NCBI GenBank assembly: GCA_028023455.1
Contig: JAQFVV010000111.1
Coordinates: 1,929,909 to 1,993,908, forward strand
Reading direction: 5' to 3'
DNA from: Epiperipatus broadwayi
Lineage: Eukaryota; Onychophora; Udeonychophora; Euonychophora; Peripatidae
Length of the DNA stretch: 64,000 nucleotides
Each line of letters begins with the position of its first letter. Position 1 is the first letter of the stretch. Positions 57,346-64,000 of the stretch are shown here, one piece after another. The notes below the pieces were generated by a model that was given only the letters and a program-made list of their open reading frames with translations, made no database searches and was not told the DNA's origin. Position numbers and translations under genes: made by a program.

Positions 57346-60300
57346 TTAATATTGTTGAGTTTATTCCAGAGTCTATATATTGTACCTAACTGAAGTCTCA
57401 CTTAGTTCCAATAGGTGATCAAGGTTATCTTGGCTTAATCTTTTGTTTAAAAATTCGGATTTAAAAAAAAATAATGATGATAAAATGGAAATTAAATTAA
57501 TTAATGTATAAAATAGGATAATCTTATATAGTATATATACTAGATGGTTTGATAAGGGATGCTAGATAATAATTTGAATTAAAAGAAATATCAGAAATAG
57601 TTGGGAATCAATAAATAATATTAAATGTATTTTAAAATAACTACTGTATAATTCATTTTAATGTCTAAATTATAATAATTAGATATTGGAAATAAATATT
57701 TTAAATAATATTCAGTAATATATTTAAAGATAATCTGTAAATTATTTTTTTAAGACAGTATAATAATATTTATCAGATGTAAGTTAGTGTAGAGTTCCAT
57801 TTACAAAATTATTTTGAATTAAATATTCATTAACATTTTATTGTTGTAGTTTTAAAAATAACTTTTAAACAATTAGTTTATAGATTGCCCATATGTGAGA
57901 ATATGTGCATGTAAGACACGTAAACATAAGAATAAAAAAAAAAAAAAAATTTAATTCTAATATTGTTTAAAAATAAATAAATAATAAAAACAAATGTATG
58001 GATAAAGTTAAATATTTAAAAGTAATAAAGCGGGATAGCTCTGAATTTTATATTTATTGCTATTATGTTTATAAAAATATCATTAAGAAAATATTAGATA
58101 ATATTTGTTAACAATGAATTTTTGACTTTGCAGCTGGGAGTCATGTGGTTTAGTATAATAAAATTAATTACATCAGTAAATTGATTTCACAGCTGAATTG
58201 TCAAGAATATTAGAGTTTAAAAAAAATAATTTCATTGGTTTAAACCAAGGAATTGATCAAAAGGGGGGGGTATTAAAGATTATAATATAAAAGAGAGATC
58301 CAGGGGTCATTCAGGGGCTGATCTTATTTTTAATTCTACCTGTGCTGGATCCTAAAATTTCTTTAATAAAAAGTAATTTTTTTAAAACTATATATTTTTT
58401 TAAAAAAAAAATAAAAGTATGTTTAAAATATTTATTTAAAAACCGTCTTGCAGTGATGGAGGGCTAAATTTTAAAAGGTAATCCATTTTCTGATAATTAA
58501 ATTACAATTGAAACATTAAAATTACAGTAAAATGTTTGAAGAAAATGCAGCGTCTCATATTTCATCTACTTTTGATCTATTTATTTTTCTTTATTTAGAA
58601 GTAAAACTTAAATCATTAAGTATTGTTATGGCTAAAGAATTTATGGCACTAAACTATAGTATATCTCCTATCAAATTAAAAATACACGTGAAGAAGAAAT
58701 TAAAAAAAAACATTCAAACATTTTAAAATATTAAAATGGAAACACATCAGCGTCTTTATAAATTAAAATTGACGTTAAATTTAATACTGCCTTATTAATA
58801 CATGATATATACATGTAAATATGCTCTTAATAGAATAATGTTTCTGAGGAAAATATGTATTTTAAAATACTAATTCTCGTTTATGCCAGTAGTATGAAAA
58901 GAATTTGTTTGGAAGTAAAACTTTAAAAGAATTAAAAAATATTATTAATGAACTTGTCTCTGTCAAATACATAATGTTTTGTTATAGTTTCCAGTACTTA
59001 TAAGTAACTTTATGACCCTTGATCTTAGCTCATAAACCGAAGAATGTCTTAATTATAAAAGAAATCTACTCTTATGTTTAAAAAATAAAATAAAAGGAAA
59101 TTTGTTTTTTTTTAAAAAAAAAATACATTTTGAAATATTAAGAAATGTTTTTAAAAAAAAAGAGCTCTATTTTTAAAAAAAATGCGTTTATCTAAAGAAG
59201 AACAGTGAAAGTTAACTAAAAAGATATATTATAATTATTCCACGTTTGAACCTAGGATTATAAATATAAAAACATGTACTCAGCTGAAGAATTTATTTTT
59301 CCAATGCCAGCTTATACTTATGCTATTTTATTATTTAAAATTATCTTTGAAGATAAAAGAAAGTGAAAGTGTTTATTTAAGGAACTGTTGAACATTTGCG
59401 TTTTGGAAATCATTGTCATGTTTATAAATATTTTGATTGAAGCTTCGAATTCGGATAGATAACTTAACCTGAATAAATTATTTACATATTTTTTTTAAAT
59501 GGAAAAACCATTGCGGAGCTGAAATATGAACTTAAGTTACTGTATTATTGTTTTTTATTGTTTGTTTTATTGGTTTTTTAAAAAAATGAAACCATAAAAA
59601 TATTTATGCTATATATTTTGTGTAACACTTTTTGCATAAATATACAGGTAAACTAGGGTTATAATTTTAAAACTTAATGGGTTTATTAGAATGAGCAAAA
59701 ATATTTTGTCATTCTTAGGTCAATTTAGTTTATTTATTAAGCATTACACCAGCTAGTTTTTATTTAATAATTTCATTTATAGAGATTTAAATATCACAGT
59801 CTTAGTTTCATATAAATGGGATGTTTTACTCAATTTTATTTTAAATTTACCAAAGAAGTTTATCAGAGATTATCTATTCATTTGTTTTATGAATGTTATA
59901 TTAATAATAACTACAAATATTTTTATATGCATCAAGAAGTAAATATTCTTGCATTTAATTTGCAATTTTAGAAGTCCACTAGTTAATATATATATATATT
60001 TTAGTATGTAATATTTTACTATGTGTGCATTGTGCCTTGCCTAGAATTTTATATGCATTTAATTTTAAAGTATTTCTCATAGTAGTCACTTGACAGTGTA
60101 TTTTGTTGGTTCGAACATTGAATACGTTTTGTATTTTCAAACTTCTTAGGAATAACTTAGTTAATTCAGGTGAAGTATATATCTTGCTATTAGTTAGTAT
60201 TTGTTAGCCTCATAGAGTTAGGCTTAGTTAATAATTATTGAATATGCTTATGGAGTAGATAAAATCCTCCATCCTTATTGTATTGTATTTCCATGATTTG

Positions 60301-62464
60301 ATGGTGCTTGTCCCCAAAAGAGGGTTATTATTTTGTATTTTTCAGTGATGATAATCACATTTATAAGTATTGAAAATCCCATGAGAGAGGATTGTGCTTT
60401 CTTGGTGCATTTTCCTATTCCCAGATGTACTGTAGAAGAGTTCCAGACATCTTAGTTTTTGCCTCAAAGTTAGGTATTTTTGAAAGCCACCACATTCTTG
60501 CCCAGCTCTGAGGAGCTTATATATTCTTATATTTTTAGCCTATCATTCATGATGACTTAATGCTAATTCCACCACAGTAGGTGATGTTGCATTTGTTTTA
60601 GATTAGTGATGACAAGATATGCTTGTTTGAGGAAATTTATTTCTTCAGGTAGTGGCAGCTAATTTATGGCTCATAGGTATATCAATGTTTGAATTGTGTT
60701 GCTATGATAGTTTTATCACATACAAGCTAACCAACAATAAGTTATATTTATTTTAAAGTATGTTAAATATGCATATGGTATAAATGGCAATTCACACATA
60801 CTAATTTAATATTTTATCCAGAGTTTCACCGCTGGATTTGTAAGTCTGTTACATTATTAACTTTAAAACATGGAGGGAATAATTTTATGTGGACTAAATT
60901 TATTTAAAAGAGTATAACTGATCTCTGATGAATGAATGTCCCATACACTTAACTTAGTTTTATTTTAAGATTAGCTTAGTCTAATTTAAAAATATATCAT
61001 TAATTTTTTTTATTTTTAATGTCAGTATAACTAGTTGTAGTGTTCAAAATATATGCTTTTCCAGCTTAGTGTTTGTTAAGTTTAGGATTATAAAATTAAT
61101 TTAGGGTTTCAAATACAAACCTAGTTTTGTGTGTTATTCTGATTACTAGAAGACACCATAATGTTATGAATTATTTTAAGTAAAGAAATTAGAAGTGTGC
61201 TTATTAAATACAGACATTATAATTAAAGTTAAAGATTGTAAAATCTCTAATTGTTAAAAGAGATTAAAATTGAATAGCCTTTGCCTGCTATTAATAATAC
61301 TAATGTAAACTAGATGAAATTGTTAAGTCAAAATACTTATATTAGGTCCTAGTGCGATATTGGCAATGTTTGTATTCCATTAAATTTGTAAGAATTTCTT
61401 ATTGTTCTTAATAAACCAAATTATTATTATTTCAAAAAGATTTGTTTTGTTTGTTTTGCTTTTATATGAAAATATATTATTGTCTTGAGTTCCAAATTCA
61501 CAAAATCTTAAGTTTCTAAAGTTTATTAAATCTTCAATTCAGAAGTTCACAAATATATCATAAAGTTAATTAAATATATTTGATATTGGTTTTAAAATTA
61601 TAAAGCCATGCTGAAGTAAGTGATTTTTTTAATATTGAATCACAATAACAGATAATTGCATTATATCAGATACTTAGTTATATTTTTAGTTAAAAGTTTA
61701 TTTTAAATTATCAGTATATCTTTTCAGACTAAAGGTTATGCAATATCAGATTAAGAATATAAGTACTTAAGAAGAATATTTTTAATTATTGTTATTTTAA
61801 AGGCTGCACATTATCTTATATTCATTGCATATCATCTGTATCATCTTAAATCTTGTATGTCTAAAGAATTTAATCCATCTGCATTTGAGGTCTTTAGTAG
61901 GTTGTCTGTGAGTATGGGAAAGGCATAAAAAGTACCCTTGCTCTTTTCTTTGCTCGAGTAATGTATTGGATAATAGACCATTATTAGATTAAATTTAAAT
62001 TGATTCATTAAATTTGTGGATTCATATTTGTTTTGTATATTATTTTAAGATTGCACCATAAGGTTGTTTTGTGATCAGCTAAGATATTACTTATTTGTTT
62101 ATTAATCCCAGAAATTCTTTAATAGGCAACTTAACTTAAACTTTTAATTTTACACAAGAGTTTAGTTTTAGAAATCCCTGAGGTTATTTACTCTTGTTGT
62201 TTTATCAAATATAATTTAGTAAGATAATCTTTCTAATCAAGGTATCATTATTCTTATTCAGAGAGTGTGTGATCTATTGGTAGGGCTAATATGGTAACTA
62301 TTAATTAGTGATTTTAAATAATCTTTTGTATGGTTTGGTAGTAGATTATTAATATGATGTAGTAGTTATAGTTCACCAGTATGGATTGATCTCTATCTGA
62401 TTATAAGATCATCATCTCTTTTCTTTAAATTTATTGTAACCCCACTGAGCCGAGTCGTTAAGAG

Positions 62465-62850
62465 TCTCTCATATTTTCTCTTCCACATCTTTGCTCTCAT
62501 TTCTATTTCATTTCTTCTATCATCTTATTTCATTATCATCCATTTCAAGTCATTTCCATCTTTTCCTCTACCATATATTATCTTTTCTATCATCTCATTT
62601 CTTCTCTCTCTCTCTCCACTATGTATCATTTTCATGTATGATTTCTTATTCTTAATCTTTCTATTTCTTTTCATCTTCTTCTTCCATCTCTCTCCATTAT
62701 GTATCATTCTTTTCAGTTCTTTTTATCTTTTCTTTTCTCTCTCTCATTTCATTCTCTTCTTTTCCTTTTCTTTCATTTTCTTTTCCTCCCCTCCTCTTTC
62801 TTTCTTTTAGGTTACAATTTCCTCCCCTCTCTCTCCTTCTCTATTCTTTA
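62465..62850 (+). repeat. Pyrimidine-rich tract, about 390 bp
   Basis: Almost only C and T with scattered A: (TC)n runs and repeats of CATTTC, CATCTTTTC and CCATTATGTATCATT. The block TCTCTCCACTATGTATCATT recurs as TCTCTCCATTATGTATCATT about 67 bp apart. The minus-strand frame of lysine- and arginine-rich residues here is a composition artefact. Confidence 0.75.
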
Positions 62851-63146
62851 TATATATTGCAATTTGTAATGTTCTAATTGACTATTTATTAATCTGCATT
62901 CAAAACATGTTACATTTACTTATTTAATCTTTTTATTATTACGCGCAAGAAATTTCAAATTATAGACATACGGTTTTCACTTAAGATTAACGGAAATCTA
63001 TGCAGTCTACACATGCACTTTTTGCACCATTGTTTCCATCATTCTTTCTATTTTTTATAAAGATTTTATTTTTCTACAATGAAAAATAAAAATTTTATGA
63101 TAATTTTTGTGATCAACTAAATTGAATTTTTTTGTTTTTCTCTTAG

Positions 63147-63247
63147 TTTTTTAATATCAAGGAATAACAAGCATCATAAAAAGTACATTGGAAAAAATAC
63201 AACTTTTTTACCATGTACTTTGAAGATAACATTATTGAGGCCTGATG
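63147..63247 (+). CDS. Candidate internal coding exon, unknown protein
   Basis: It is bounded by a strong acceptor (TTTTTGTTTTTCTCTTAG ending 63146) and a strong donor (ATG|GTAAGT at 63248). 101 nt. Only one of three frames is open throughout, beginning after the first base: FLISRNNKHHKKYIGKNTT then FLPCTLKITLLRPD. The phase agrees with the candidate exon ending at 56234. The protein is not recognised. Text such as CTLKITLLRPDG looks like beta-strand-rich sequence, but no domain can be named. The gene would continue beyond the window. Confidence 0.5.
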
Positions 63248-64000
63248 GTAAGTCTTTATTTTTATATATTCTATAATTATTATTTTATATATATATATTA
63301 ATTATTATTTGAATTTATATTTGATAAAAAATATACAAAAAAATTATTATTGAAAGTAACATATACACTAATCAAAAAATATATTGTGACTGTATAAATG
63401 TATATAGTGAATTATTTGCATTTTTTGCTATCATGAGCTTTGGTCCAGTATTTAAATTAGGTTATATGAGACAAGGATAAAAATATTTTGCAATATTATG
63501 ACCCAATTTAGATTTTTCTATAATGTCTTCTCTGCATTTTAATAATAATAAAAATATACATATGCTAAAAGTAAAGATTTTGACAGTATATATATAAACT
63601 TAGGCTGATTATAGACTACTGCAATGTAAATTTCAAAGCTGCATATCAAATGCAGAGAGGTGGTAGTTGGTGAAGCTATTATTAAATTTATGATCATAGC
63701 AGCATGAAGCAATATGAGCCCTCAAAACCTATATAGATAGGATAAATAATATTACATCACACTGACTCTAAACAATTAACTTATGTACCTCAAACGTAAC
63801 TCTATAATGAATTTAGTATTTCATTCACTTATTATTTTATTTTATATATAGTGACTATTTTAGTAATACTTTTTAATAAATTACAAACTGTATGAAGTTC
63901 TTTATTACAATAATCAAATTATACTAATAAATGGTCAATATTAACTACTTGTTATTAGGGATGACATATTCATTGCAAACCCCTGTATGAAAGTTTTCAA
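63248..64000. other. Putative intron, AT-rich
   Basis: Follows the donor at 63248. AT-rich with TA runs. No further exon or repeat recognised. Confidence 0.45.

Larger units (their letters stand above)
56299..63146. other. Putative intron or intergenic AT-rich DNA
   Basis: AT-rich with A/T runs, a G9 run near 58262 and the small inverted repeat at 57257-57345. The frame 58532-58726 (+) has no domain. If the two candidate exons belong together, this is an intron of about 6.9 kb, which would be compatible with further undetected small exons. Confidence 0.4.

Noticed and set aside
62525-62707. Lysine/arginine-rich minus-strand frame
   Set aside because: It is the complement of a polypyrimidine tract; open by composition only.
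1-64000. CRISPR arrays, operons, ribosome binding sites
   Set aside because: None was seen; the repeats are transposons and satellites and the DNA is eukaryotic in character.

Overview
This is an AT-rich animal (metazoan) nuclear window with no bacterial or viral gene organisation. Its only long open frame is a non-LTR retrotransposon ORF2. Nearly everything else recognisable is transposon sequence, embedded in very AT-rich non-coding DNA with many A/T runs and TA microsatellites. The LINE tails (phrases such as TYGSETWTL, AGHIARRDD and LEAFEMWIWRKMEKISW) resemble RTE-like elements that I know mainly from arthropods. I therefore favour an arthropod, insect or chelicerate, but this is inference and another invertebrate is possible.

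Layout. The first 0.6 kb is the 3' end of a hAT (ZBED5-like) DNA transposon. From 1.5 to 8.4 kb there are palindromic repeats (family A) in AT-rich DNA. From 10.4 to 13.4 kb there is a composite repeat with a tRNA-like B box. A MITE-like inverted repeat lies at 15.7-16.0 kb, a 5'-truncated RTE LINE tail at 16.7-17.25 kb, and two short tRNA-derived SINEs at 18.9 and 19.5 kb, one with a clean 15-bp target duplication. From 22.998 to 27.540 kb there is a complete, young LTR element on the minus strand with a tRNA-Lys primer site and gag only. From about 28.96 to 32.52 kb there is a nearly intact RTE-like LINE on the minus strand, with a solo LTR (5-bp duplication ACTCT) inserted in the N-terminal part of its frame. 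From 35.5 to 42.1 kb there are more palindromic and tandem copies of families A and B plus a third LINE remnant. At 43.1-44.6 kb a Merlin/ISXO2-like transposase pseudogene adjoins a head-to-head pair of Penelope-like GIY-YIG fragments. A fold-back element with a satellite array lies at 49.6-51.1 kb and a second copy of the solo-LTR family at 51.4-52.0 kb. Host-gene candidates are one exon at 52.46-52.88 kb (minus) and two phase-compatible exons at 56.15 and 63.15 kb (plus).

Main finding. Families A and B share a conserved module that reads as a type I hammerhead ribozyme: CUGANGA, short stem II, GAAA, a self-complementary stem III (ACUAGU or ACCGGU), a cleavage-site nucleotide, and a stem I whose outer helix differs between copies but stays paired (TGTCCC/GGGACA, GAATATCC/GGATATTC, ATCCAA/TTGGAT, TATCTT/AAGATA). 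Copies occur as back-to-back inverted pairs and as a tandem repeat with a period of about 350-370 bp. This organisation is known for hammerheads of Penelope-like elements and retrozyme-like repeats, and a Penelope-like endonuclease relic lies nearby. Most copies look partly decayed, particularly in stem II.

Coordinates of repeat edges are read by eye and may be off by several bases. No homology search was possible.
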